Source: an uncultured Bacteroides sp.
GTDB lineage: Bacteria > Bacteroidota > Bacteroidia > Bacteroidales > Bacteroidaceae
Assembly: GCA_944320945.1 (NCBI GenBank)
Contig: CALUJK010000008.1
Span: 1-49,425 of the forward strand
Length of the DNA stretch: 49,425 bases
Direction of reading: 5' to 3'
In this document: in pieces, positions 6,200 through 14,387 of the stretch
Position numbering within the stretch: the first letter of the stretch is position 1
Layout: each line of letters opens with the position of its first letter
Made by a program: the position numbers and the translations under genes
Notes under the pieces: model-generated
What the model was told of the DNA's origin: nothing
The model's input: only the letters and a program-made list of their open reading frames with translations
Database searches by the model: none

Positions 6200-7914
6200 G
6201 ATGATGATGACATGACAGTGTCGTCGCGCAGATTCTTCTGATAAAAAGCGTCTGCTTTCGGAGATAATGTTTGCTTTAGGTTATCGGCAAGGTATTCCCA
6301 TCCGTCAGCATATTCGGCCGAGAAAATGACTTTTTCTTTATACAGAATCTCGAAATAGTGCCAATCGCCCGGGTCATTCTCCCACCCGGTGTTCTTATAG
6401 CATTTCACTGTGTATGTATCGCCCGATGGTGCAACTACATCATAACTTTTTTGTAACGTATGGTCGGTAATATTGGCAAAATCTCCATTCGGAAAAGGCT
6501 CAATGAATTTGGATTTAGTTTCCACTGTTCCATTATTGCTATATGTGAAAACCTGTTCCTGTGCATAGCTCACAAAGTGCAACATACACACAGTAAAAAT
6601 AAGTGTTAACTTTTTCATCATAATGTGCATGCGTTGATTATTTTTTGTTTTTATTCTCTTTCCATTTTTATACAATGGGTATCCGCGTTCCATCAGTGCT
6701 TCTTGATACTCATCGCTACCTAAAAAACGGCGCAGTGTTCTGTTTCCAGTTCTATAAATCAATACCTCTGCATCCATTTCCGGATAAGCTTCCTTGAAAT
6801 AATTCCAACGTGTTTTCCAATTTCTTTTGTGGGGCGGTGTGGCATACACATACTCAGTAGGTGGTGTCTGTGTTCCTGCAAAAGAGTATACCGACCGCAC
6901 CGTTTGTCCCCCTTGCCGTGCCGGAATCCATGTGGCATGTTCTACCAGTGCTGTGACGATGCTGTCCACTTTGGCATTCGTAGCCACGGTATGCAGGTTG
7001 CTGATCGTCCCATCTCTTTCCACCACGAATGAACCGGCAAACTCTACCCGGCTGTCCACCTGCAAACTGTCGCGTATCGTGCGTACGAAGTCCCCATTGT
7101 TGCCCGCGTATTGAATCCTCATTTCCGGATTCAAAACCAACATGGACGGGTCTGCTGGTGCGTTCGAGGCATTCCGGCATACTTCATCCACATATAGCTT
7201 GAATGGAATGCTTTTTCCATGTTCATCTGTCCGGATAATAATTGCTTCTTTGATGGATACAGGTATCGGAGTCCGAGTTTCGGTAACGGCAGGTTTCCAG
7301 CGTGGAGCACGTTTCATGATATTTTCCAGTTCTGTTTTTATAGATTCACTTCTGCAACCTTCCACCCGTACATCTTTTAAACGCCCTTTGTCCGTCACCG
7401 TGTAACACAATGACACCGTGTCACAGTAGCCGGTAAAATCATCGTCTTGTGGCAATCGGAATTGGGAAGAAAGCCATTTCAAAAACTGCCCTTTCCCCTT
7501 GAGGTGCCGAGGTCTCTCCCCGCGTAGTGCAAATTGGGGTGGAACATAGCGCCCGATGTTTTCTACCTGTCGTTCGTCGGGAACATACGTTGAGAAATCT
7601 ATCGTTACCAGTTTATAAATATCTTCCACACTGTTCCCTGCGAATCTGCACTGTGGAGCTTTGCTCACTACGCGCTTGATTTCTTCCTCGAAAGCCGGAT
7701 TGAGCGTGTTCAGTCCGCTGGTTATGAATACTCTTCCATCCCATGTGGCACTGATGACAAACTGCTCAATGCCTGCCATACCATATTGGTTCGCTTCTTC
7801 CGGGAAAGTGATGTTTTCATCAATCCATGCGGGGATATCATCGAGGGTATAGCCTTGTGCATAATTGAGTAAAGGCAATATGCACATTAACGAAGTAAAT
7901 ACAAGTGTTTTCAT
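6196..7914 (-). CDS. Fused frame: triple TonB-C-like secreted protein plus a second secreted protein
   Basis: The frame encodes 572 residues but reads as two genes joined. Part 1 starts MKTLVFTSLMCILPLLNYAQ (signal peptide) and contains three successive TonB C-terminal-like units: FPEEANQYGMAGIEQFVISA to about residue 95, a second from RPRHLKGKGQFLKW with APRWKPA, and a third ending ATWIPARQGGQTV. Such units normally contact TonB-dependent receptors. Near residue 433 a new signal peptide appears inside the frame (MMKKLTLIFTVCMLHFVSYAQ, ATG at 6618 or 6621) and leads to a compact domain of about 120 residues. A protein with a second signal peptide in its middle is not expected; loss of the first stop codon, or a 1-base slip in the A-rich stretch near 6640-6665, explains it. 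The leader CATACATCCGATT before the ATG is shared with the stump at 8543. Confidence 0.65.
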   Translation of the reverse strand: MKTLVFTSLMCILPLLNYAQGYTLDDIPAWIDENITFPEEANQYGMAGIEQFVISATWDGRVFITSGLNTLNPAFEEEIKRVVSKAPQCRFAGNSVEDIYKLVTIDFSTYVPDERQVENIGRYVPPQFALRGERPRHLKGKGQFLKWLSSQFRLPQDDDFTGYCDTVSLCYTVTDKGRLKDVRVEGCRSESIKTELENIMKRAPRWKPAVTETRTPIPVSIKEAIIIRTDEHGKSIPFKLYVDEVCRNASNAPADPSMLVLNPEMRIQYAGNNGDFVRTIRDSLQVDSRVEFAGSFVVERDGTISNLHTVATNAKVDSIVTALVEHATWIPARQGGQTVRSVYSFAGTQTPPTEYVYATPPHKRNWKTRWNYFKEAYPEMDAEVLIYRTGNRTLRRFLGSDEYQEALMERGYPLYKNGKRIKTKNNQRMHIMMKKLTLIFTVCMLHFVSYAQEQVFTYSNNGTVETKSKFIEPFPNGDFANITDHTLQKSYDVVAPSGDTYTVKCYKNTGWENDPGDWHYFEILYKEKVIFSAEYADGWEYLADNLKQTLSPKADAFYQKNLRDDTVMSSSS

Positions 7915-7927
7915 AATCGGATGTATG

Positions 7928-8404
7928 CTATTCTAACAATATTTGTTTTCGCAATTCGGTTTTATACGTACCGGAAGTACTGACGCTTTTCCCTTCAACA
8001 AGTTCTGCTATAATCCTTGCGTCTATTTTGACCCAAATATCTACTGCATAAACGCTGTCATTACGATTTTCCAGATTGTATACATATTTATTCTCAGCAT
8101 AAGGCTCCAGATGCCATGCTTGTCCCATGCTTTGATAATAGTAATGTTGAAATTCATAAATAAGGGAATAAGTTTCATACAGTAAGTTTCCCTCTCTATC
8201 TTTGTACGAAAAAGTAATGGACGATAGAAATTCATATCCGTTGTAAGTCTCTATGGGCCTAAACACATACAATTTATTACTTTCATTTTTTAAGAACAAA
8301 GATACTTCCTTGCTCTTGTTGTCATAATTTATTCGCACATTAATTTGTGCCACTCCTTTCATTGAAAAGATGACACCTATCAGCAATAATAAAACTTTCC
8401 TCAT
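7928..8404 (-). CDS. Small secreted protein (158 aa), uncharacterised
   Basis: The ATG at 8404 starts MRKVLLLLIGVIFSMKGVAQ, a clear signal peptide with AQ cleavage site, followed by INVRINYDNKSKEVSLFLKN and a beta-strand-rich, aromatic sequence. An earlier in-frame start at 8491 only adds residues antisense-like to a gene stump and is not used. The protein is probably periplasmic or surface-exposed; no family is recognised. It lies 13 bases before the fused TonB-C-like gene and is probably transcribed with it. Confidence 0.65.
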   Translation of the reverse strand: MRKVLLLLIGVIFSMKGVAQINVRINYDNKSKEVSLFLKNESNKLYVFRPIETYNGYEFLSSITFSYKDREGNLLYETYSLIYEFQHYYYQSMGQAWHLEPYAENKYVYNLENRNDSVYAVDIWVKIDARIIAELVEGKSVSTSGTYKTELRKQILLE

Positions 8405-8426
8405 AGCATATAGAATAAAGGCAAGA

Positions 8427-8543
8427 TTACGCCTTACTATTCCGCTCACCTCGCCACGTGCCGACATAATCATTGACTGTAGTTTGTGCATTCGCCATAT
8501 TGCTGCATAGCAATATGATAAGAGTTATAAATAATGTTTTCAT
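8427..8543 (-). pseudogene. 38-codon stump of a secreted paralogue
   Basis: The ATG at 8543 opens a signal peptide (MKTLFITLIILLCSNMANAQ) followed by TTVNDYVGTWRGERN and a stop at 8427. VNDYVGTWRGERN is nearly identical to VDDYVGTWRGERN in the gene at 4835-5863, and the DNA matches over about 40 bases (5254-5295 against 8436-8475). The rest of the domain is gone, so this is the 5' end of a deleted paralogue. The leader CATACATCCGATT before its ATG is the same as that at 7914. Confidence 0.65.
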
Positions 8544-8751
8544 AATCGGATGTATGTAAAACTAAACAGCGCCTTTCAGGATTTAAGTGTAACTTTAAAA
8601 GTCGCTACTAATTTAGACATAAATATCTGAGAGTGCACCCCTACTGCCAAAATAATTTGAGAAAGAAGATTCTGTTTGTGGACGTATGTCTGTTAAATAA
8701 TTCTCTTTGGGGCTTTTGATGTGTGGTTTTGCCGATATTTTAAAAGATGCT
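8544..8751. other. Intergenic, upstream of the secreted-protein cluster
   Basis: This stretch should hold the promoter for the minus-strand cluster starting at 8543, but no full TAnnTTTG match on the minus strand is visible. It is AT-rich, without hairpins or genes that I can support. Confidence 0.4.
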
Positions 8752-8936
8752 TACAAGCAAGCCCCCCTTTTTACTCCGTTTGTTCCAAGTATGTTTGGAG
8801 CGCGCTCCGAAGGGCTTCCGAATCTGTTCCGAAAGGCTTTCGAGCATGTTCCGAAGCCTTTCGGAACAAACCCCTGTCAGAAGGCTTTCTGGCGGGGGTA
8901 CCTTTGTTTGGATGTAAAGTAACTTTTTAAGACAAT
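8752..8936 (+). repeat. Dispersed structured repeat, copy 2
   Basis: It has the same order of blocks as the copy at 3940-4117. It contains two hairpins: GTTCCGAA-GCCT-TTCGGAAC (8 bp) and CCCCTGTCAGAA-GGCT-TTCTGGCGGGGG (12 bp with two wobble pairs). It ends AAGTAACTTTTTAAGACA. A TACCTTTG near 8899-8906 matches a -7 box on the plus strand but no gene follows. It borders the secreted-protein cluster on the other side from copy 1. Confidence 0.75.
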
Positions 8937-9025
8937 AGAGTATGTTTTCTTAGTTTGATACGGAGTTGTGTGCAACTGGCAATTCTACAATAAAAAGCAA
9001 ACTATTATGAGTAAAATAGTATATT
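8937..9025. other. Short intergenic after the phospho-signalling operon
   Basis: Nothing is visible beyond AT-rich sequence. No strong intrinsic terminator for the minus-strand operon ending at 9026 is seen here. Confidence 0.4.
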
Positions 9026-9652
9026 TTACAGGCTGTGAAAATATAACTTAGCTTTATCAAATCGTCTTGCTTCAAGATCTTCTTTGGAAATAAGAAAATT
9101 CAGCATGCCACAATCATAAAAACGTAATCCCCACCGTTCGTCTTCATCGATTTGAAGTAAAGAAATGTATTTGGGTGCATTGTTACGTACTTCATCAAAA
9201 TATGGAATGCCGAGGAGTTTATGGTTACACTCACTTTCTCCGGTAAGTTCAAAAAGCATCAATTCGGCAGGCAAGCAAGCGTCTGTTCCATCTGGCCAAA
9301 TTACTTTGTGAGTATGTAATTCGTTTGTTTGGGGCGTATAAATGATTTTGAAACTGTTCTCCGGCCAGAAACCGATAGGCCCGCAATAAGCGTCTGTATC
9401 GCCGAGAAAATAGTCAAGTGCTGCGAAAAAATAGAGCATTCCTTGATGTGGAAGTTGGCTTTCAGAGTTGTATGGGATTATGTCTTCCAGTTTAATTTGA
9501 CAAATAAAAGTCAACAAATCGGTTTCTTTATTATATGCTTGTTGGGGTATGGTCGGGAAATCTATTCCTTCCGGCAAGTCGGGAAAGCCCCACCAATGAC
9601 TCTTTGCTGTCAGATTATCTTTAGTAGCCTTAGTAATAATTCTTATTGCCAT
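9026..9652 (-). CDS. DUF1963 (YwqG-like) protein
   Basis: The 208-residue protein matches the DUF1963/YwqG family: SHWWGFPDLPEGIDFPTIPQ near the N-terminus, LLTFICQIKLEDI, then GMLYFFAALDYF, and LLQIDEDERWGLRFYDCGML with FLISKEDL at the end. The family is common in Bacteria, often encoded beside toxin, immunity or signalling genes, and has no established biochemical role. I chose the ATG at 9652; a TTG at 9658 immediately follows the stop of the phosphatase gene. It is the last gene of the kinase/AAA+ operon, with a 6-base gap, which suggests a dedicated role there, perhaps a substrate or effector. Confidence 0.8.
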   Translation of the reverse strand: MAIRIITKATKDNLTAKSHWWGFPDLPEGIDFPTIPQQAYNKETDLLTFICQIKLEDIIPYNSESQLPHQGMLYFFAALDYFLGDTDAYCGPIGFWPENSFKIIYTPQTNELHTHKVIWPDGTDACLPAELMLFELTGESECNHKLLGIPYFDEVRNNAPKYISLLQIDEDERWGLRFYDCGMLNFLISKEDLEARRFDKAKLYFHSL

Positions 9653-9658
9653 AACCAA

Positions 9659-10417
9659 TTAAAGATTATCAGAGAAAAAAAGTGTTATTACGGTTACATT
9701 GTCTTTTCCTCCGGCTCTTTTTGCCTGTTGAACGAGTTTGGGGGCGGGGGAATTGCCTGATTGTAAAATCAAACTGATTTCTTCATCGGTGAGCATATCG
9801 CTCAAACCGTCGGAACAAAGCAGGAACAAATCTCCGGAAAAAACTCGACTGTCCCAAAAAATTACATCGGCAAAGAAATGACCATCGTTACCCAGGAAAT
9901 TATAGATGATGTTGGAAGGAACTTTGGCATCGCCTGTCAATTCCCGTTCGGAATGATCTGTTGAAAGTTGCTTTAACACACCGTTGCGGTAGCGGTACAG
10001 ACGGCTGTCACCGATATTGACAATAGCAAACTTTCCCTCGTAACATATAAAAGCCACCAATGTTGTCCCCATTTCCGACAAACGCGGATTAGATGCAGCA
10101 GCGGTAAGTATAGTCCGGTTGGCTTGCGCTGCCCAATTTTTCAGTGAAAGGATAAGCCCGGATTCGTCAAGTCCCGTAGGAACAGTCTTTACGTACTCCG
10201 CAAGAGAGCGCAGAGCTATTTCGGAGGCAATCTCTCCACCATCGTATCCACCCATGCCATCAGCAACCGCAAAGACGGCATGGGTATCATTGGCAGATGT
10301 AAGTTCACCGCTCGAAGAATCGTCGCGTATAAACCTGCCTCCTGCCAATGCCATGTCTTCATTGTTGTTCCGCTTGCATCCAATATCGCTTATCGCTTCG
10401 AAAACAATCCGGTTCAT
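9659..10417 (-). CDS. PP2C-type Ser/Thr protein phosphatase
   Basis: The 252-residue cytoplasmic protein is a complete PPM/PP2C domain: RNNNED (metal ligand Asp21), VADGMGGYDGGE with Asp53 and Gly54, MGTTLVA (116-122), VNIGDSRLYRYRNG (133-146), LCSDGLSDML with Asp203, and AGGKDNVTVI with Asp239. All metal-binding acids are present, so it should be active. It removes phosphate from Ser/Thr and is the natural antagonist of the kinase in the same operon. Its ATG overlaps the FHA gene's stop (ATGA), so the reader and eraser are translationally coupled. It resembles the stand-alone PppA/PrpC type. Confidence 0.93.
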   Translation of the reverse strand: MNRIVFEAISDIGCKRNNNEDMALAGGRFIRDDSSSGELTSANDTHAVFAVADGMGGYDGGEIASEIALRSLAEYVKTVPTGLDESGLILSLKNWAAQANRTILTAAASNPRLSEMGTTLVAFICYEGKFAIVNIGDSRLYRYRNGVLKQLSTDHSERELTGDAKVPSNIIYNFLGNDGHFFADVIFWDSRVFSGDLFLLCSDGLSDMLTDEEISLILQSGNSPAPKLVQQAKRAGGKDNVTVITLFFSDNL

Positions 10418-10965
10418 ACCACATCGAATATGTAAGTTCCTATATCGACCACGTCGCCTTTCTTGAAAGGCATCGGTACATCAGGTTCCAATTCCGTGTC
10501 ATTGATAAAGCACCCGTTGGTACTGCCAAAATCGACAAGATACCAAGTACGTCCTTTCTTGATAAACTGTCCGTGGCGGCGCGAAATCAAATCAAAATTT
10601 TTGAGCTGGTCGGCATATTCCCCTTCCTTGCGTCCAATAATGGCACCATCGCGGGGAAGGATAACCATGTTTCCATCCCTGAAACGCAGTTTCGGTATGC
10701 TGCCTTTTCCGGTGCTGTGCCCATCGTCACTTGTTTCTTGTTCGCGTCTCTCTTCTACGGGTTGCGGCGGATTGGGTTGTGCGGGAGATATAGATTGTAC
10801 TGCATTTTTACGCGATACCATGGCTCCACCGCAGGAACCGCAAAAATTCCCTGTGCCTGTCGCACAGCAACTTACACACACGAGCAACTCTATTCCGCAC
10901 ATGTCGCAGTATATGCTGTCATCCGGTATTTTCTCTCCACAGGAGGGACATTCTATTTCTTTCAT
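10414..10965 (-). CDS. Zinc-ribbon FHA-domain protein (phosphothreonine reader)
   Basis: The 183-residue protein starts with zinc-ribbon pairs (CPSCG and CDMCG, then CVSCC and CGSCG, residues 6-46). A Pro/Gln-rich linker follows, then an FHA domain (about 93-183). The FHA has the phosphothreonine-binding residues: GRKEG with Arg112, ISRRHGQF with Ser128/His131, and FGSTNG with Asn150. FHA domains bind phosphothreonine peptides, so this should read the output of the operon's kinase. The linker contains DDGHSTGKGS (80-89), which resembles the three HATGK repeats in the kinase N-terminus. It is coupled to the PP2C gene and lies 3 bases after the AAA+ gene. Confidence 0.93.
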   Translation of the reverse strand: MKEIECPSCGEKIPDDSIYCDMCGIELLVCVSCCATGTGNFCGSCGGAMVSRKNAVQSISPAQPNPPQPVEERREQETSDDGHSTGKGSIPKLRFRDGNMVILPRDGAIIGRKEGEYADQLKNFDLISRRHGQFIKKGRTWYLVDFGSTNGCFINDTELEPDVPMPFKKGDVVDIGTYIFDVV

Positions 10966-10968
10966 AGG

Positions 10969-13506
10969 CTATATTTGGGGTATATCGACAGCCTCAATCG
11001 TTGTGAGGGCATCGGGGTTGATGTCTATTATACTTGTATCGGAAGCAATCCGGTTCCCTTGCATTTCTATCACTTCGTTCAGCAGATTTACAGCCTCGCG
11101 TGCATTACCGAAATGGAGTCCTTTGCCGGCTACCATATCCTGCATCCGTTGCGACAAGGCTCTTTCTGCGTCAGGAGTCAATGTAAACTTACGTTTTCGG
11201 GCATTCATCTTGAATATTTCTGTCAGAGCCTCTGCACTGTAATCGTCAATATGGAACGTTTTATTGAAACGACTCATTAATCCGGGATTTCCCCGCCGGA
11301 TAAGTTCTTCCATTCGGTCTTTGTAGCCGGCTATAACCACAACAAACTTTCCTTTGTCATTCTCCATGCGGGTCATCAGCGCATCAAGAGCCTCATTGCC
11401 GGTGTTGTTTGTACTGCCGGGTTGAGGCAAAAGGTTATAGGCTTCATCTATGAACAGTACGCCGCCCATTGCTTCATCAACAGCCTTGTCCATGTTCTGA
11501 CCGGAAGCATTGACATAGCTTGACAGAATTGTCTTTGCCTCCCGTTCCACAACCTTGTCTGTCGACAAGACACCTGCGGCATGAAGTACCTGCCCAAGCC
11601 GCTTGGCAATAGTGGTCTTGCCGGTTCCCGGATTACCGGTAAGTATGATGTTTACTGGCTGTAACGCGGCTGTTCCGAGTCCTCGCTCCATACGTAACCG
11701 GTTTACCATCGCCACATTGGCAAGTTTCCTGATTTCTTGCTTTATGTCTTCCATGCCGATAAGGTCATCGAGCGTGGCTATCACCTCGTCTACGCTCATG
11801 GGAGGATTCTCTTTTTCGCCTGTAAAATCGGCCATGGTAAGGACGAATTCGGTTGAGGGGTCAAAACCGGGGTCATTTATCTCTTTTTGGATGCGCGTGT
11901 TTTGAGTTTTGATTGCTCTGTCAACGGCATTGCGTACCTCACGGGCATTGGCAAAGTCCTTTTTGCGAGAAATATACATTTGCTCAAAGAATTTGCCAAT
12001 TATTTTGTCAGTGTTTTCATCAAGCGTGTAACCTTGGGCTTTAACCATGCGGCGGGCAATTTCTGTAAGTTCCGCAGCATTGTAGTCGCGGAAATTGATT
12101 GTGGTATTGAAACGCGAAGCGATGCCCGGATTGGCCGTGGCAAAAATCCCCATTTCTCGCGGATAACCGGCAAGAATCACAACAAGTTTGCCACGGCGAT
12201 CTTCTACGTTCTTGATCAACGCAGTTACGGCTTCATTGCCAAAGGTATCATTTTCGCCACCCCACATGTCGTAAGCTTCGTCTATGAAGAGAACGCCTCC
12301 CATGGCACGGTCGAAAACGGCATCCACCTTTGGTCCGGTATGTCCCATGTATTGGCCTTTAAGATCCTTAGGCGCCACCTCGACCAACTGTCCCGAAGGC
12401 AAAATGCCCATTGCGCTTAGGGCATCGGCAAACACGCGAGCCATTGTGGTCTTACCTGTTCCGGGATTGCCAAGAAACAGATAATGGTCTTTCAGTTCGT
12501 AGGTCTTGTCCGGGTGCAGTTTCCGGAATGACTTTATAGAGTTGACGATTTCTATCATGGTATCTTTTATCTCATCAACGCCTACATATTTGTCAAACTC
12601 CTGCATCACCTCCTCAAGTGTCTTGGGAACATATTCACGCCCAATAACATCATCGGCTATGACAGTTGTAGGAACATTTCCTTTGGAACGCCTTGAAGCC
12701 ATCATCATCAGCTCATTCGCTTTGGATGCCGCCAAATGCGCATTCCCGAATTTATCGGAATTACGGCGTTCGTAATTGAACACCCGGCACAATTTTTCGC
12801 GGGCATCATTGGTCAATGACAATTTATATGTTTCACGAAGTATTGCCTCGCATATTTTAACAACTTCCGTAGGTGAATATTCGGGCAGGCGGATATTAAG
12901 GGCAAACAGACTTTTCAGTTCCGGGCGTTTGTCTACATAGTCTTGAAATTCTTGTGAACCACTGATGATTGTTACGAGACGGTCATCCCCGGTCAATAGT
13001 CTTAGCCTTGAATTTTCAAATATATATTCAAGAGCCGTCCCTGTTAACTCATCATTCTTGTCTTGAGGCAGCAATTTATGAGCATCGTCAAGTATAATAG
13101 CCTTGAGAGGATTCTCGGCAAGATTAAGGTTGTCAATGACAAGAGGTGAAAATGCCTCGTATTCATCTTTTTTATAAATGCCTTCATTACACATATAATC
13201 GGATACCGCAAACAGCAGACAAGACTTGCCGCTGCCTGAAGGTCCGGTGATGAGAATGTTTGTGTTGATGTTGTTCAACACCGATTTGCCACGTTGACTT
13301 ACGATTGTCTTTACAGTGGCTACCAGCTCCCGAATGTTGTTTTTAGGTACTTCAAGCCCCACAAGTTTGTCCAAACAATCAAATTTTTGTTTTGTCTTTT
13401 GTGGTTCTGTGTGAGGCGCTACGGCGTCAGGCAGTTTTTCTCCGCAAAAACGGCAAAACCGCGCTTTGTCACGATTATCCTTATGACATTTTATACATGC
13501 TTTCAT
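10969..13506 (-). CDS. Zinc-ribbon triple AAA+ ATPase (CbxX/CfqX-EccA-like)
   Basis: The 845-residue protein has an N-terminal zinc ribbon (CIKCH at 4-8, CRFCG at 18-22) and three ATPase modules. Module 1 is divergent, with Walker A GPSGSGKS (88-95) and Walker B AIILDDAH (136-143). Modules 2 and 3 are typical CbxX/CfqX (SpoVK-like) AAA+ domains, each with GNPGTGKT (346-353 and 624-631), GGVLFIDEAY, and an ASRFN/MSRFN arginine-finger region. This class includes Rubisco activase CbbX and the EccA ATPase of type VII secretion, which remodel partner proteins. Here the partner is unknown; no ESX or Rubisco gene is nearby. The start ATG overlaps the preceding stop (TAATG). Confidence 0.9.
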   Translation of the reverse strand: MKACIKCHKDNRDKARFCRFCGEKLPDAVAPHTEPQKTKQKFDCLDKLVGLEVPKNNIRELVATVKTIVSQRGKSVLNNINTNILITGPSGSGKSCLLFAVSDYMCNEGIYKKDEYEAFSPLVIDNLNLAENPLKAIILDDAHKLLPQDKNDELTGTALEYIFENSRLRLLTGDDRLVTIISGSQEFQDYVDKRPELKSLFALNIRLPEYSPTEVVKICEAILRETYKLSLTNDAREKLCRVFNYERRNSDKFGNAHLAASKANELMMMASRRSKGNVPTTVIADDVIGREYVPKTLEEVMQEFDKYVGVDEIKDTMIEIVNSIKSFRKLHPDKTYELKDHYLFLGNPGTGKTTMARVFADALSAMGILPSGQLVEVAPKDLKGQYMGHTGPKVDAVFDRAMGGVLFIDEAYDMWGGENDTFGNEAVTALIKNVEDRRGKLVVILAGYPREMGIFATANPGIASRFNTTINFRDYNAAELTEIARRMVKAQGYTLDENTDKIIGKFFEQMYISRKKDFANAREVRNAVDRAIKTQNTRIQKEINDPGFDPSTEFVLTMADFTGEKENPPMSVDEVIATLDDLIGMEDIKQEIRKLANVAMVNRLRMERGLGTAALQPVNIILTGNPGTGKTTIAKRLGQVLHAAGVLSTDKVVEREAKTILSSYVNASGQNMDKAVDEAMGGVLFIDEAYNLLPQPGSTNNTGNEALDALMTRMENDKGKFVVVIAGYKDRMEELIRRGNPGLMSRFNKTFHIDDYSAEALTEIFKMNARKRKFTLTPDAERALSQRMQDMVAGKGLHFGNAREAVNLLNEVIEMQGNRIASDTSIIDINPDALTTIEAVDIPQI

Positions 13507-14375
13507 TAGTCTACTTTTGTTCCAAAATCATTAACATGAATGGTATTGCCCCTGTCGTCTGTTGTTCTGTGGCGGGTATTGCCTGCTCTCCCGAAGAACC
13601 AGAAAGCGAAAATGGCACAACAGACCATAAAAAGGAAATTCTTCAATACACTTATAAATGCAAATGTGGCGATAACCATACCCAGGCCGCATACGATATA
13701 AACAATTGTGTTGGCCGTTCCATTAAGTTTTCCCACAATTTTATACATCTTTATTGAATAATACTGCACCGCTATCGTAATGCTGAATAACAGTGTGAAA
13801 AGAATGGCTCGGAGATAGCCTACGTCATCCGGGTTACACCACCAATAAGCATCAGAACCGAGTGATATGGCCGCACCGAATTCAAGCAGGGCAATCGCAC
13901 AAATGCAGATGGCAAAAATCATACGCAGGAAATATGGGGTATTCTTTTCAAACGCTCCCATGATGAATAAGATTAATGCCAATACGGTACACGAGAAGCC
14001 CGTGAGAGCTGGGACTGATGTAAAATAAAAATCACCGATAATGGAATTGCGAAGCCGGTTTTTTATTCCAAGGGAACCATCTTTCCCCATATCGTCTATC
14101 AACTTCAATTCCTTCTTAGGCCATATCACATGATAGTATTTCCCCTCATACTCCATAACGATTGTTTTAGAGGAAACAGGAGGCACAGCCTCGAATTCAT
14201 AGCCATTCTCCACGTATATGTCTTTGGAAGGTTGGGCAATTTCCCATTTGCCATCGACCAGTTCATACTGCACTACACGGATCTTGCCTTCTTTCCCGTT
14301 GACTACGTAGCGTTGGGCAAATACAGACAGATTGCCCAACAGCATCATCAATAATAATAAGAAACTCTTTTTCAT
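13506..14375 (-). CDS. Multi-pass membrane protein with signal peptide and periplasmic domain
   Basis: The 289-residue protein has a signal peptide (MKKSFLLLLMMLLGNLSVFA). A periplasmic beta-rich domain follows, with YELVDGKWEIAQPSKDIYVE and TIVMEYEGKYYHVIWPKKEL. After residue 118 come about five hydrophobic helices and a short polar, basic C-terminal tail. No family is recognised. Its place between the kinase and the AAA+ gene (12-base gap and TAATG overlap) suggests it senses an envelope signal or anchors the complex. Confidence 0.8.
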   Translation of the reverse strand: MKKSFLLLLMMLLGNLSVFAQRYVVNGKEGKIRVVQYELVDGKWEIAQPSKDIYVENGYEFEAVPPVSSKTIVMEYEGKYYHVIWPKKELKLIDDMGKDGSLGIKNRLRNSIIGDFYFTSVPALTGFSCTVLALILFIMGAFEKNTPYFLRMIFAICICAIALLEFGAAISLGSDAYWWCNPDDVGYLRAILFTLLFSITIAVQYYSIKMYKIVGKLNGTANTIVYIVCGLGMVIATFAFISVLKNFLFMVCCAIFAFWFFGRAGNTRHRTTDDRGNTIHVNDFGTKVD

Positions 14376-14387
14376 AATTCCCTGATT

